This document shows, piece after piece, positions 19,729 to 30,847 of a stretch of DNA of 64,000 bases. Each line of letters starts with the position of its first letter. The first letter of the stretch is position 1. This stretch comes from Selaginella moellendorffii (lineage: Eukaryota > Streptophyta > Lycopodiopsida > Selaginellales > Selaginellaceae): the NCBI RefSeq assembly GCF_000143415.4, contig NW_003314276.1, positions 628,229 through 692,228 of the forward strand. The letters run 5' to 3'. Below the pieces are notes generated by a model. The model searched no databases, was not told the origin of the DNA, and was given only the letters and a program-made list of their open reading frames with translations. A program made the translations under genes and the position numbers.

Positions 19729-21113
19729 CTAGACACCGATGTCGTGGTGAGCCAGGAGCTTGGTCATGGAAGATGTTTCTGTCATCTTATTGTGCTTGAG
19801 GAAGCGGGCCTTGAACTCATCATCATCAATGGGCGTTGCAGCCAGCCTTGCTGCAACCTGTTTTGGTGACAATCCGCGCTTGAGCAGGAAGCCCCGCCCC
19901 AATCTTGACATCCTCGCCATGTAACAGCCGCGCCTCCCTGGCTCAAAATCCATTGGCGTCACGTAGGACACCGTCGACCCCGGGTCGCCGAGCATGCCCA
20001 AGTAGTTGCTCGCTTCAAGCTGCATCTGGAGGGAGGGAGGCTTGCCCTGCAGCTGCCGCACTACGAATTGCCTTGTCTATAAACCATGCATGAGCAACAA
20101 AAAAAATTTAAAAAAATCAGAACGCTGAAGGCTCACTCACATGATCCGCTATTCGGAAGAGGTTCGACAGGAAGCTGTGAATAGCCGAGCACAGCCGCGC
20201 GTCTAACACGGCCATGTAGACGTTCTCCATGTAAGGTAAGGGCACACAGTAATAAGAGAAGCAAGCCTTCCGCCGTCGCCCAGGCTCCAGCTCCACTGCA
20301 CTTACAGTCCCTGTTGTTTCATTTCTTTTTGTCAATATTTTCATCTGGCTGCGAGGGAAACTTCCATCGCTCGAGCGACTGCAGCGATGAGTTGCAGAGC
20401 GGGATATCATCAAGCAAGAAATCCAGCTTTGAGGACCTCACGTTTACAGCCTTTGGGAATTGAGCTTTATACCGTGCATATGGGTTTCTTTCCTCCAGGC
20501 CCTAAAGCAGCAAACTAAACTCGCATTACGTATTTCTTCACATACCACGCTTGCAGAGCTCCACCCTCCACGGAGAAGGCGAACTGTGCCTGAAGGCGGA
20601 GATGACCCTCCGCAACTCGAGCGTGGCATCCACGGCTTCTCTCAAGCCCGGCGGCACGTCTGCAAGGTTATCCACTCCCTCCATAAGTTGGCCAACCCTG
20701 AAAAGGGACTGACGCCACGACCAAGTGCCCAGATTTCAGGTTCTTTCCAATGTGGAAGCTGTTTCCAAGAGCCATGGTTGCTCGAGAGCATTTTCCTGAG
20801 CGAAACCCAGGAAGTTCCGGAAGCTTGCGGAGATGGTGCACTCTTGCCGGGAGGCCCAATCCGTGGTTGCCAAGACCCTGGCGTGCGAGCTTTCACAACA
20901 TGCTGGCTCCACGATTTGGCGATTGGTTCCCTTCATACTGAAAAGTTTTTCTTCCAAGAATCTGGAAGCGAAGAGCCACGTCGATCTGATTGGAACTTCT
21001 TGCGGGATCCAATGTGTGAGCAGCAGCAGCACAGTGGCGATTGATGCGAGCGTCCACTCTGTTTCCATTTCTCTTGGAAGTTGAAAAAAGAATGAAACTT
21101 TGCAGGCGGCCAC
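19729..21113 (-). pseudogene. Multi-exon gene remnant, family not recognised, L1
   Basis: Minus-strand blocks with splice-like borders include ones reading RQECTISASFRNFLGFAQEN (20870-20780), VGQLMEGVDNLADVPPGLRE (20697-20546, acceptor CTTTTCAG, donor GTATGTG), AVLDARLCSAIHSFLSNLF (20220-20148, donor GTGAGT) and ASNYLGMLGDPGSTVSYVTP, the last continuing to a stop at 19731-19729. Codon-like texture and ordered splice signals say it was a real gene, but joining the blocks gives frame conflicts. I cannot name it. Whether any copy still works is open. Confidence 0.4.
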
Positions 21114-21280
21114 ATTGGTCTTCGCGAATCGCCGCTGCTCGTCTCAGTCTATGGCGAGGCCGAGGCCGCTGGATCGTTCTGTGCCCACTGCATTCATTTC
21201 TTCCAGTTCCTGGTGTGCGACGTGCTAAGATCAATGCCCGTTGGTTTGATGGCTCCCAGCTCTGAGCAAGGCGAGAGCTT

Positions 21281-21758
21281 CGATGCCACCCGCGTACCTG
21301 GTTGATCCTGAAGTCCCTTGAACCGTCAACCTTTGGCTCACCTGGAGAAAGATATAGGAATGTGTTACTTACCGGGAAAGAACAACCAAGCCATAGCCAC
21401 GAAGACTACGAACAAAAGAAGCGAAGAACTGAGAGAACAAGGAACGAAAGCTACTCACCACATCGAGCGGGACGAAGATGAACTGCGAGACGACCGAGGG
21501 GAGAAAGCCCGCAGCTCCATTCGCGATGGCGGCGGCGGCGGTGTCTGGAAAGTTGAGCTTGGAAGTGAGGTTGAGCCGCCATCTGGGTCGCTTCGAGAGT
21601 TGTCAAGAACAGCACTCAACTGGAAACAGTGCCGGCAATCACGGTCCAAATCCCCGGTAGAGTCCTCTCACTCCATCCGTGCTAAGAATCGATCTGAGCT
21701 TTCATATTGCTCGCCTCATTCTCGTCTTGATCGGGTAGAGCGCCGCCGACAAGCCCGA
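21281..21758 (-). pseudogene. Mitochondrial carrier pseudogene, L1
   Basis: Matches the carrier gene at 783-2081 over the start of exon 3, the intron and much of exon 2. Small deletions (2 bp and 1 bp in exon 2) and two larger ones near 21690-21740 destroy the frame. Exons 1, 4 and 5 are absent. Confidence 0.8.
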
Positions 21759-22349
21759 TATGTTCTCTCGAGATTCTACTCACTGTCACAGTTCGCACGA
21801 CACCACCACTGGCGCCATCACGAGCCATGGTGACAGACAGGGCTTCAACGACGAGGTCCTGCCAGAAAAGATCACCCATTAACGGAGGAAAGTGGAGAGA
21901 AAGTTGGATCACATACTTGTGTTTCTTGTTTGCTCATTCCTGGCCTCCACGCTTGATCGAGAAAGCCAAATATATATGTCGATCCAGCTTAGGCACGCGG
22001 AGTGAAGATCCACCGATTGGCACACCGAAGATGCTACGTTTGTCGTGTCCCAACCTCGGACGATCATACCAGCCTCGAGAAAGGAGCAAAAGCAATACAG
22101 ACTGTTTATATACATCAATCAAAGCTGCTGCTAAACAAAACCTTGTTCGAATATCTCTAACCAGCCCTAGAAACTCAAAATAATAAAATAGTGTTTTCGC
22201 CCATTCCAGCCTTGACAATTGCTTGTTTCACCCATAAGGACGAAGAAATCACGAGAACAATCCAGATCGGCAAATGTAGACATGAGATTTGCGATCCTGT
22301 ACCTACACGCGACCCAAAGGAAAAGATGTTCACATTCAGGATCTTACAA

Positions 22350-22905
22350 TCTGAAGCAATTGCTAATCAAGTTGGCACAGCCTTTTCCGCAACAAGAATG
22401 CTTCCCAACACTCCGCAGTCCGACGAGCTCAAACAATGCCGACTCCTTTGCGAGCCGGCGAGCAGCGCCATCCGGGAGCTCTCTCGGCTGGCTCAATCTC
22501 CACAGATCCAGCATCGAGCAGTAGTGTCTGGGCTGAGGCTTGAATCCACAGTCGTTGCTCATCGAAACGAGAACTCGCGTCCCTTGCCTGCGTGGCTGCA
22601 AGCAACCAAAGGCACTCACATACGCAACTTGGTCGGGGATCATCTCACGAAAGTGGTCAATCGCTTGAAATCACCGACGTCCACGACACAACGTTCGATG
22701 GGAGAACGGCACCAGGATGGAGTTCCAGGAGACGATGTCCCTCTCGGGCATGAGAGCGAGGATCTCCCAGATGCCCTTGTTGGGCATTCCCGCAAGGAGC
22801 GAGTTCAGCTCCATAGCTCGCACTCGGGCTCTTGACGCCCGTGTTCCAGGTCACAAAGCTGGCGCGCGACAACGAGGCCCAAGATGCTGCCAAGAGCCCG
22901 AGGTC
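22350..22905 (-). pseudogene. PPR pseudogene, L1
   Basis: Minus-strand translation gives PLS-type repeat phrases in order: ALMPERDIVSWNSI, IPDQVAYVSAFGC and GFKPQPRHYCSMLDL. Frame breaks lie between the blocks and no start is present. In plants such proteins edit or process organelle RNA; this piece is too short to act. Confidence 0.65.
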
Positions 22906-23079
22906 TCCTCCATAAGCTGCTTCTTAGTTTTTAGTTTTAAGAAAATGGAGGCCTCGGGCTCTTGGCTGTGGGGGATCAGCCCAAGCCACACTACATGCCC
23001 CCTGCCACGAATAACACGAGGTGGCGGCTCGATCCACCGTGGCTTGGATCAACGGTAACCATTCTCTTGTGCATCAAAT

Positions 23080-23367
23080 TTTAGGAGGTAAATAACGTTC
23101 AACAGTCGTATCTCAAGTTCATGTCCTTTGCCTACAGATGAATGCTTACTTGAACAATGCCGAAGAAGTACGATTGAAAACTGTCTTCTGGACGGAAATG
23201 AACAAAGGAGACCTTCAGGTAGGCAGCTCACGTTTGTCCTGCCAGCACATTTTAAAACTCACAGCAAAAGCTGCACAAGCTGCTGCTCTGTCTGCAATTT
23301 CGTCTGGAACTGGATCCGCCGCTGACATCTCTGCTGCTGCTGCCGCTGCTGTTGCGAGCTCCAAAAG
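23080..23367 (+). pseudogene. BRF1 fragment, L1
   Basis: The exon edge GAG|GTAAAT is followed by an intact 81-bp exon (23138-23218, MNAYLNNAEEVRLKTVFWTE...), an intron, and the Ala-rich exon from 23265. The donor after 23367 is GA in place of GT. Without the 8-bp loss of the short units, this is closer to the ancestor. Confidence 0.65.
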
Positions 23368-23876
23368 GATTGTGCATTTCCACGAAACAACTCTTGTTTG
23401 TTCCTCACGCCATTGCACTAGGAAGTATTGAAATAAGGCTTGCAATACAAAGCAAATTCAAAACCAGAGCAAACAACACAGTCCGCAACTGCCAGATACT
23501 CCTGCTATCATCGAGGAATCGGCCAACCCCATGCATCCAAACATGGCTCACTACAGCTACATAATCGATCTCCTCAGCTGCACCGCACACCCTTGTGGCC
23601 AAGGAGCTCAAGAAGGGAAACAATGCAAGCAAATTGTTTGTGTCATGGAATAGCAAAATGTAAAGTAAGTTTTCAAATCAAGATATTTACAAGATTCGGT
23701 CCAATGAACTTCAAGGAGGCTTCTCGAACCAAAACTCTATAGGCCATTGCAAGCGTGCCACCTTTCAGATATACGTGCCAAACAGAGCTTGGTCCTACTG
23801 ATTAGCGTGAGGCCTCCGTAAAAGAATGAGTTTGTAAAAGTCCACCACCGTGATCGTGATGGAAGAAAGACGGGCT

Positions 23877-25202
23877 CTACTGCTTGGTGTCCTTAAACCA
23901 CCAGTTTGCTGGAACTCCAAGCTCTGCCTTGAGATAGTCCGATCTCTTGTTCACCAGCGCGATATCCCGGGTGCCTGAGACACTGAAGGGCTTGCTCGGC
24001 CCTTGGTAGCCATCAACCAGGTGAAGCAAGGCCTCCAAGTTGTGCAGATCGGTCAAGCCACCATCTTCCCTCAGAAACGGAGAGATGTCGCTGCTGAGCT
24101 CAAACTCGGTGCCAACATGGGTGTAGGCCCATGGGAACCTGTGGAAGATGAGCGAGATGATGTCACAGCTGTCCTCGTTGACAATCACCCCTGGAACTTT
24201 GGGCACCAGGTCTGCGCCATTGCGTGTCTGGAGGACTTTGAGCCCGAGCTCGAGGCACCTGTTCTTGAAACCCCGGTTCCCAACTCGGGGTGCCGAGAAC
24301 GTGAAGACGGACACCGGGGTATTGCTCCCGGGCAGCCCAAGCTCTGTCACGTCGTAGGCGCTGAGGAGTGCAAGCGCGCCACCCAGGCTGTGGCCCGTGA
24401 ACGTCATACTCAGCTGCTCGCCCTGGTAGAGCCCGACCAATCGCTTGATCTCCGAGTGGAGCTGCTGCCTCGCGCTCATCCCGGCCTGATCGCCGGGGAC
24501 TGGAGACGTGTAGATGCTGAGAAATCCCGTCTCCACTTTCACGCCTTTGGTGTTGTGATCCGTGGGGTCGAGCCCGGTGGGGCGGAGGAGATCCTTGAGG
24601 TTCTCGATCCACTCGAGCTGCGTCACCGTCCCGCGCCAGGCCACCACAATGTCGCGGCGTCCCAACCGTCGGATGGCCTCGTCCGACGTGGCAACCGCCA
24701 CGAAGCCCATCCAGTTGGTGTCCGACGTCCACGAGTCGTCGCCGGGTTGGGCGTTGGAATTGGAGCGCTTGAAGAAGCTGGGCAAGCCCAGCTGCGATGT
24801 TGCGTAGAGATAGGCCGTGATTTCGTATCCCGTGCTTGGGAGTCCCACGGATTGGAGGAGCTCCTCCTTGGAGAACTTTGTGTCTCCACAGAATTCCGAG
24901 CCCTCGCTGTATTCGAAGCCGTCGTAGCAAGCCTGCGCGAATTCGCCGTATCGGATGATCTCCCGCCGGAGCCGCTTGTCGATGGAGGCGTTGGCGGGCG
25001 GGAGGAGCGGACTCCAGTGGCATGCATCCCGCCAGCCTGGGGTCAGCACCAGCTGCGTCTCCTCCAGCTCCACAACGCGCGCGCCATGACCATCTCCTTC
25101 AGATCTCTCCAACGTTCTTCTCTTGAATGAGAATGACAATGAATCTCCTTCTCTCTCCAACGTCCTTCTCTTGAATGACAGTGACAATGAAACTCGTTCC
25201 AT
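23877..25202 (-). CDS. DAD1-like phospholipase A1, copy C
   Basis: 441 codons and the same protein as copy A as far as I can compare. Catalytic Ser, Asp and His kept. The partner of copy H in the long-range duplication. Confidence 0.9.
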   Translation of the reverse strand: MERVSLSLSFKRRTLEREGDSLSFSFKRRTLERSEGDGHGARVVELEETQLVLTPGWRDACHWSPLLPPANASIDKRLRREIIRYGEFAQACYDGFEYSEGSEFCGDTKFSKEELLQSVGLPSTGYEITAYLYATSQLGLPSFFKRSNSNAQPGDDSWTSDTNWMGFVAVATSDEAIRRLGRRDIVVAWRGTVTQLEWIENLKDLLRPTGLDPTDHNTKGVKVETGFLSIYTSPVPGDQAGMSARQQLHSEIKRLVGLYQGEQLSMTFTGHSLGGALALLSAYDVTELGLPGSNTPVSVFTFSAPRVGNRGFKNRCLELGLKVLQTRNGADLVPKVPGVIVNEDSCDIISLIFHRFPWAYTHVGTEFELSSDISPFLREDGGLTDLHNLEALLHLVDGYQGPSKPFSVSGTRDIALVNKRSDYLKAELGVPANWWFKDTKQ

Positions 25203-25380
25203 GATCTCGATGCTCGCTCTGATGGGCTTGGACAATTGTTGATACGCCTATCGATCGATCAGCTCGTCCTTGACGAGTATGGTGTCAATGAATCAGATGA
25301 TCGCTTCCTAAGGAACTTCTCCCCTTGTTGTTTCTCCCTTCGTGTAGATTGCTGGTGGAATGGTGAGATTGTGGCAGAGG

Positions 25381-25387
25381 ATTTATA
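25381..25387 (-). promoter_or_regulatory. TATA box of lipase C
   Basis: TATAAAT (minus), with the three-W-box promoter type as in copy A. Confidence 0.6.
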
Positions 25388-25974
25388 GCAGTATCGCTTT
25401 CGAAGTTTGCCACCGGGTCAAAAGCATATACGAAATTCTCGCGTTGATCTCTTCAATTTCTTCTCGAATGGGAAGCATAATAGTCAAAGTTCAAACCACC
25501 AGGGTCAACTATAGACAAGGAGGTATCGCGTCTTTGACCAGCAGACTTTCACTGAACTTTCACCTCTCATCCGTCCAGTAAAGCAACAAGTTGAGAGGTC
25601 GGGATCAGTGTTCTCCTCCTTTTCACCTGGTGATCAAAGGTTTAGATTGGAAGTCTTGACGCCAGGTTTCCTTGACGAATTGCCCAGAGTCTCGATCAAG
25701 GAAAGGCTCCCAAGAGTGGCGCCATCACACTCTGGGGCCACCACACTCTTGGAATCCCTGGCTGCTGCTGGCGATCGGGCACATGTGAACAATGAGATGG
25801 ACACAGATGGATCCGACCTGGCAGGAAGAATGGATGCAGGGGCAAAAAAAGTGGTGGGGAAGAGGATTGGCTTGGAACGGTGCAACGCGCAATGATCAAA
25901 ATCACGGTGAGGGTTTTGACTCAGCCTGGGCTTATGCCCATTTTAGAACCGCTACAACGTTTCTAATATTTACT

Positions 25975-26204
25975 GGTTTGCTTAAAATGTAATTAGATAT
26001 ACTTATTAATATTAATATTTAATTAGATTAATCTTGTATTTATAATAATTTATGGTTTGCTTAAGCAAAAGTGAAATATATTTAATTCTACCAAATAATT
26101 GTTATTCATTTAGATTAATCTTGCATTTATAATTTCCAAACATGTTTATAATTTATAACTTTCCTAAACTCTTTATAATTTATTTTTGGTGTGCTTAAGC
26201 AAAC
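25975..26204. mobile_element. AT-rich MITE-like element, unit 3
   Basis: 230 bp, same ends as the unit 1 copy. Confidence 0.5.
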
Positions 26205-26219
26205 TTGTAGGGATATACC

Positions 26220-26599
26220 ACCACAGATCCAGCATCGAGCAGTAGTGTCTGGGCTGAGGCTTGAATCCACAGTCATTGCTCATCGAAACGAGAACTCGCG
26301 TCCCTTGCCTGCGTGGCTGCAAGCAACCAAAGCACTCACATACGCAACTTGGTCGGGGATCATCTCACGAAAGCGGTCAATCGCTTGCATCGGAATGACT
26401 ACATGCAGAGATCACTGATGTCCACGACACAACGTTCGATGGGAGAATGGTGCCAGGATGGAGTTCCAGGAAACGATGTTCCTCTCCCAGATGCCCTTGT
26501 TGGGCATTCCCCCAGCTCCATAGCTCGCACTCGGGCTCTTGACGCTGTGTTCCAGGTCACAAAGCTGGTGCACAACAACGAGGCCCAAGATGCTGCCAA
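26220..26599 (-). pseudogene. PPR pseudogene fragment, unit 3
   Basis: Truncated at the MITE junction in the same way as in unit 1. Confidence 0.55.
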
Positions 26600-26661
26600 G
26601 AGCCCGAGGTCTCCTCCATAAGCTGCTTCTTAGTTTTTAGTTTTAAGAAAATGGAGGCCTC

Positions 26662-26938
26662 GTTCAACAGTCGTATCTCAAGTTCATGTATTTTGCCTAC
26701 AGATGAATGCTTACTTGAACAATGCCGCAATTGAAAACTGTCTTCTGGACGGAAATGAACAAAGGAGACCTTCAGGTAGGCAGCTCACGTTTGTCCTGCC
26801 AGCACATTTTCAAACTCAAAGCAATAGCTGCAAGCAAAAGTTGCACAAGCTGCTGCTCTGTCTGCAATTTCGTCTGGAACTGGATCCGCCGCTGACATTT
26901 CTGCTGCTGCTGCAGCTGCTGTTGCGAGCTCCAAAAAG
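26662..26938 (+). pseudogene. BRF1 fragment, unit 3
   Basis: Carries the 8-bp frameshifting deletion; CTG run of four. Confidence 0.6.
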
Positions 26939-27440
26939 TTTGTGCATTTCCACGAAGCAACTCTTGTTTGTTCCTCACGCCATTGCACTAGGAAGTATTG
27001 AAATAAGGCTTGCAATACAAAGCAAATTCAAAACCAGAGCAAACAACACAGTCCGCAACTGCCAGATACTCCTGCTATCATCGAGGAATCGGCCAACCCC
27101 ATGCATCCAAACATCGCTCACTACAGCTACATCATCGATCTCCTCAGCTGCACCGCACACCCTTGTGGCCAAGGAGCTCAAGAAGGGAAACAATGCAAGC
27201 AAATTGTTTGTGTCATGGAATAGCAAAATGTAAAGTAAGTTTTCAAATCAAGATATTTACAAGATTCGGTCCAATGAACTTCAAGGAGGCTTCTCGAACC
27301 AAAACTCTATAGGCCATTGCAAGCGTGCCACCTTTCAGAAATACGTGCCAGCTTGGTCCTACCGATCAGCGTGAGGCCTCCGTAAAAGAATGACTTTGTA
27401 AAAGTCCACCACCGTGATCGTGATGGAAGAAAGACGGGCT

Positions 27441-28766
27441 CTACTGCTTGGTGTCCTTAAACCACCAGTTTGCTGGAACTCCAAGCTCTGCCTTGAGATA
27501 GTCCGATCTCTTGTTCACCAGTGCGATATCCCGGGTGCCCGAGACACTGAAGGGCTTGCTCGGCCCTTGGTAGCCATCAACCAGGTGAAGCAAGGCCTCC
27601 AAGTTGTGCAGATCGGTCAAGCCACCATCTTCCCTCAGAAACGGAGAGATGTCGCTGCTGAGCTCAAACTCGGTGCCAACATGGGTGTAGGCCCATGGGA
27701 ACCTGTGGAAGATGAGCGAGATGATATCACAGCTGTCCTCGTTGACAATCACCCCTGGAACTTTGGGCACCAGGTCTGCGGCATTGCGTGCCTGGAGGAC
27801 TTTGAGCCCGAGCTCGAGGCACCTGTCCTTGAAACCCCGGTTCCCAACTCGGGGTGCCGAGAATGTGAAGACGGACAGCGGGGTATTGCTCCCGGGCAGC
27901 CCAAGCTCTGTCACGTCGTAGGCGCTGAGGAGTGCAAGCGCGCCACCCAGGCTGTGGCCCGTGAACGTCATACTCAGCTGCTCGCCCTGGTAGAGCCCGA
28001 CCAATCGCTTGATCTCCGAGTGGAGCTGCTGCCTCGCGCTCATCCCGGCCTGATCGCCGGGGACTGGAGACGTGTAGATGCTGAGAAATCCCGTCTCCAC
28101 TTTCACGCCTTTGGTGTTGTGATCCGTGGGGTCGAGCCCGGTGGGGCGGAGGAGATCCTTGAGGTTCTCGATCCACTCGAGCTGCGTCACCGTCCCGCGC
28201 CAGGCCACCACAATGTCGCGGCGTCCCAACCGTCGGATGGCCTCGTCCGACGTGGCAACCGCCACGAAGCCCATCCAGTTGGTGTCCGACGTCCACGAGT
28301 CGTCGCCGGGTTGGGCGTTGGAATTGGAGCGCTTGAAGAAGCTGGGCAAGCCCAGCTGCGATGTTGCGTAGAGATAGGCCGTTATTTCGTATCCTGTGCT
28401 TGGGAGTCCCACGGATTGGAGGAGCTCCTCCTTGGAGAACTTTGTGTCTCCACAGAATTCCGAGCCCTCGCTGTATTCGAAGCCGTCGTAGCAAGCCTGG
28501 GCGAATTCGCCGTATCGGATGATCTCCCGCCGGAGCCGCTCGTCGATGGAGGCGTTGGCGGGCGGGAGGAGCGGACTCCAGTGGCATGCATCCCGCCAGC
28601 CTGAGCTCAGCGCCAACTGCGTCTCCTCCAGCTCCACAACGCGCGCGCCATGACCATCTCCTTCAGATCTCTCCAACGTTCTTCTCTTGAATGAGAATGA
28701 CAACGAATCTCCTTCTCTCTCCAACGTCCTTCTCTTGAATGACAGTGACAATGAAACTCGTTCCAT
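27441..28766 (-). CDS. DAD1-like phospholipase A1, copy D
   Basis: 441 codons; the most diverged open copy. Changes from A include Val52Ala, Thr54Ser, Pro55Ser, Lys76Glu, Val297Leu, Asn314Asp, Thr326Ala and Gly329Ala. Catalytic residues are kept. The sequence upstream of the ATG has a 9-bp loss. Type specimen of the second lipase allele class (A-S-S at 52/54/55, Glu76, Ala329). Confidence 0.9.
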   Translation of the reverse strand: MERVSLSLSFKRRTLEREGDSLSFSFKRRTLERSEGDGHGARVVELEETQLALSSGWRDACHWSPLLPPANASIDERLRREIIRYGEFAQACYDGFEYSEGSEFCGDTKFSKEELLQSVGLPSTGYEITAYLYATSQLGLPSFFKRSNSNAQPGDDSWTSDTNWMGFVAVATSDEAIRRLGRRDIVVAWRGTVTQLEWIENLKDLLRPTGLDPTDHNTKGVKVETGFLSIYTSPVPGDQAGMSARQQLHSEIKRLVGLYQGEQLSMTFTGHSLGGALALLSAYDVTELGLPGSNTPLSVFTFSAPRVGNRGFKDRCLELGLKVLQARNAADLVPKVPGVIVNEDSCDIISLIFHRFPWAYTHVGTEFELSSDISPFLREDGGLTDLHNLEALLHLVDGYQGPSKPFSVSGTRDIALVNKRSDYLKAELGVPANWWFKDTKQ

Positions 28767-28935
28767 GATCTCGATGATGGGCTTGGACAATTTTTGATAC
28801 GCCTATCGATCGATCAGCTCGTCTTTGACAAGTATGGTGTCAATGAATCAGATGATCGCTTCCTAAGGAACTTCTCCCCTTGTTGTTTCTCCCTTCCTGT
28901 AGATTGCTGGTGGAATGCTGAGATTGTGGCAGAGG

Positions 28936-28942
28936 ATTTATA
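28936..28942 (-). promoter_or_regulatory. TATA box of lipase D
   Basis: TATAAAT (minus), three-W-box promoter type; the spacer reads TATACACAAGG where copies A and C read TATAGACAAGG. Confidence 0.6.
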
Positions 28943-29518
28943 GCAGTATCGCTTTCGAAGTTTTCCACCGGGTCAAAAGCATATACGAAATTCTCGCGTT
29001 GATCTCTTCAATTTCTTCTCGAATGGGAAGCATAATAGTCAAAGTTCAAACCACCAGGGTCAACTATACACAAGGAGGTATCGCGTCTTTGACCAGCAGA
29101 CTTTCACTGAACTTTCACCTCTCATCTGTCCAGTAAAGCAACAAGTTGAGAGGTCGGGATCAGTGTTCTCCTCCTTTTCACCTGGTGATCAAAGGTTTAG
29201 ATTGGAAGTCCTGATGCCAAGTCTCTTTGACAAACTGCCCAGAGTCTCAATCAAGGAAAGGCTCCCAAGAGCGGTGCGCCATCACACTCTGGGGCCACCA
29301 CACTCTTGGAATTCTTGGCTGCTGCTGGCAATCGGGCACATGTGGACAATGAGATGGACACAGATGGATCCGACCTGGCAGGAAGAATGGATGCAGGGGC
29401 AAAAAAAGTGGTGGGGAAGAGGATTGGCTTGGGAACGGTGCAACGAGCAATGATCAAAATCTAGGGTTTTGACTCAGCCCAGGCTTATGCCCATTTTAGA
29501 ACCGCTACAATATTTACT

Positions 29519-29704
29519 GGTTTGCTTAAAATGTAATTAGATATACTTATTAATATTAATATTTAATTAGATTAATCTTGATTTATAATAATTTATGGTT
29601 TGCTTAAGCAGTGAAATATATTTAATTCTACCAAATAATTTTTATTCATTTAGATTAATATTGCATTTATAATTTCCAAACATGTTTATAATTCATAACT
29701 TTCC
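29519..29704. mobile_element. Truncated AT-rich MITE, unit 4
   Basis: The left end GGTTTGCTTAA is kept; the right inverted repeat is lost at the deletion junction. Confidence 0.45.
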
Positions 29705-29727
29705 ATACCACCCCTCAATCTCCACAG

Positions 29728-30102
29728 ATCCAGCATCGAGCAGTAGTGTCTGGGCTGAGGCTTGAATCCACAGTCGTTGCTCATCGAAACGAGAACTCGC
29801 GTCAAAGCACTCACATACGCAACTTGGTCGGGGATCATCTCACGAAAGTGGTCAATCGCTTGCGTCGGAATGGCTACACGTGGAAATCACCGACGTCCAC
29901 GACACAACGTTCGATGGGAGAATGGCGCCAGGATGGAGTTCCAGGAGACAATGTTCCTTTCGGGCATGAGAGAGAGGATCTCCCAGATGCCCTTGTTGGG
30001 CATTCCCGCAAGGAGCAGCTCCATAGCTCGCACTCGGGCTCTTGACGCTGTGTTCCAGGTCACAAAGCTGGCGTGCGACAACGAGGCCCAAGATGCTGCC
30101 AA
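29728..30102 (-). pseudogene. PPR pseudogene fragment, unit 4
   Basis: Has the full LMPERNIVSWNSILA phrase, like the long units and unlike the other short ones. It lacks the CLRGCKQP-coding stretch seen elsewhere (GCGTC joins AAAGCACTC). Confidence 0.55.
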
Positions 30103-30307
30103 GAGCCCAAGGTCTCCTCCATAAGCTGCTTCTTAGTTTTTAGTTTTAAGAAAATGGAGGCCTCGGGCTCTTGGCTGTGGGGGATCAGCCCAAGAGACCA
30201 AAGCCTCATGCACCATACTACATGCCCCCTGCCACGTATAACACGAGGTGGTGGCTCGATCCACCGTGGCTTGGATCAACAGTAACCATTCTCTTGTGCA
30301 TCAAATT

Positions 30308-30847
30308 TTAGGAGGTAAATAACGTTGTAGCGGTTCTAAAATGGGCGTAAGCCTGGGCGAGGCTTATTGGAGTCCACACCAAGTCAAAGCCCTTACAGTG
30401 CTCAGATAATGATCACCCTTGGCCCTGCTGCATCCCAAGAAGTCCCCGCTGATCTGCCGCCTGATCCTCTGTAACAAACCCCTCCCCGCCACATCAGATC
30501 TCCCTGCTGAGTCATCCCTCCATGTGTTCTGCCTCACTTTGTTCTACAGGCTTGTTATTGGCCGCTACAACATTCAACAGTTGTATCTCAAGTTCATGTC
30601 TTTTGCCTACAGATGAATGCTTACTTGAACAATGCCGCAATTGAAAACTGTCTTCTGGACGGAAATGAACAAAGGAGACCTTCAGGTAGGCAGCTCACGT
30701 TTGTCCTGCCAGCACATTTTAAAACTCAAAGCAATAGCTGCAAGCAAAAGTTGCACAAGCTGCTGCTCTGTCTGCAATTTCGTCTGGAACTGGATCCGCC
30801 GCTGACATTTCTGCTGCTGCTGCCGCTGCCGTTGCGAGCTCCAAAAG
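30308..30847 (+). pseudogene. BRF1 fragment, unit 4, split by a MITE
   Basis: The intron after GAG|GTAAATAACGTT holds a 242-bp MITE. The exon from 30613 carries the 8-bp deletion. The donor after the Ala-rich exon is intact GT at 30848. Confidence 0.6.
30327..30568. mobile_element. MITE with GTAGCGG terminal inverted repeats
   Basis: 242 bp, starts GTAGCGGTTCTAAAATGGGC and ends GGCCGCTAC. It is flanked by AACGTT (30321-30326) and AACATT (30569-30574), a probable 6-bp target duplication with one change. The empty site is seen at the same place in L1 (AACGTTCAACAG). No coding capacity. Relics of the same family lie left of the AT-rich MITE in the short units. Confidence 0.7.

Larger units (their letters stand above)
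14974..23876. repeat. Array unit 2 (long, L1, 8,903 bp)
   Basis: Order: lipase B, promoter, MITE relics (about 16860-17155), AT-rich block to 19560 with a 22-bp perfect palindrome at 17549-17570, unrecognised gene remnant (-), carrier pseudogene (-), PPR fragment (-), BRF1 fragment (+), PPR-like scrap (+). It is nearly identical to unit 7 at an offset of about 28.6 kb. Confidence 0.9.
23877..27440. repeat. Array unit 3 (short, 3,564 bp)
   Basis: Same order as unit 1. The Ala-rich BRF1 exon has four CTG repeats against six in unit 1. The right end, just before lipase D, loses a few bases (GTGCCAGCTTGG) relative to other units. Confidence 0.9.

Noticed and set aside
20460-21044. 194-codon plus-strand frame in long units
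   Set aside because: It overlaps minus-strand blocks with better splice borders and protein-like phrases, and shows no recognised motif.
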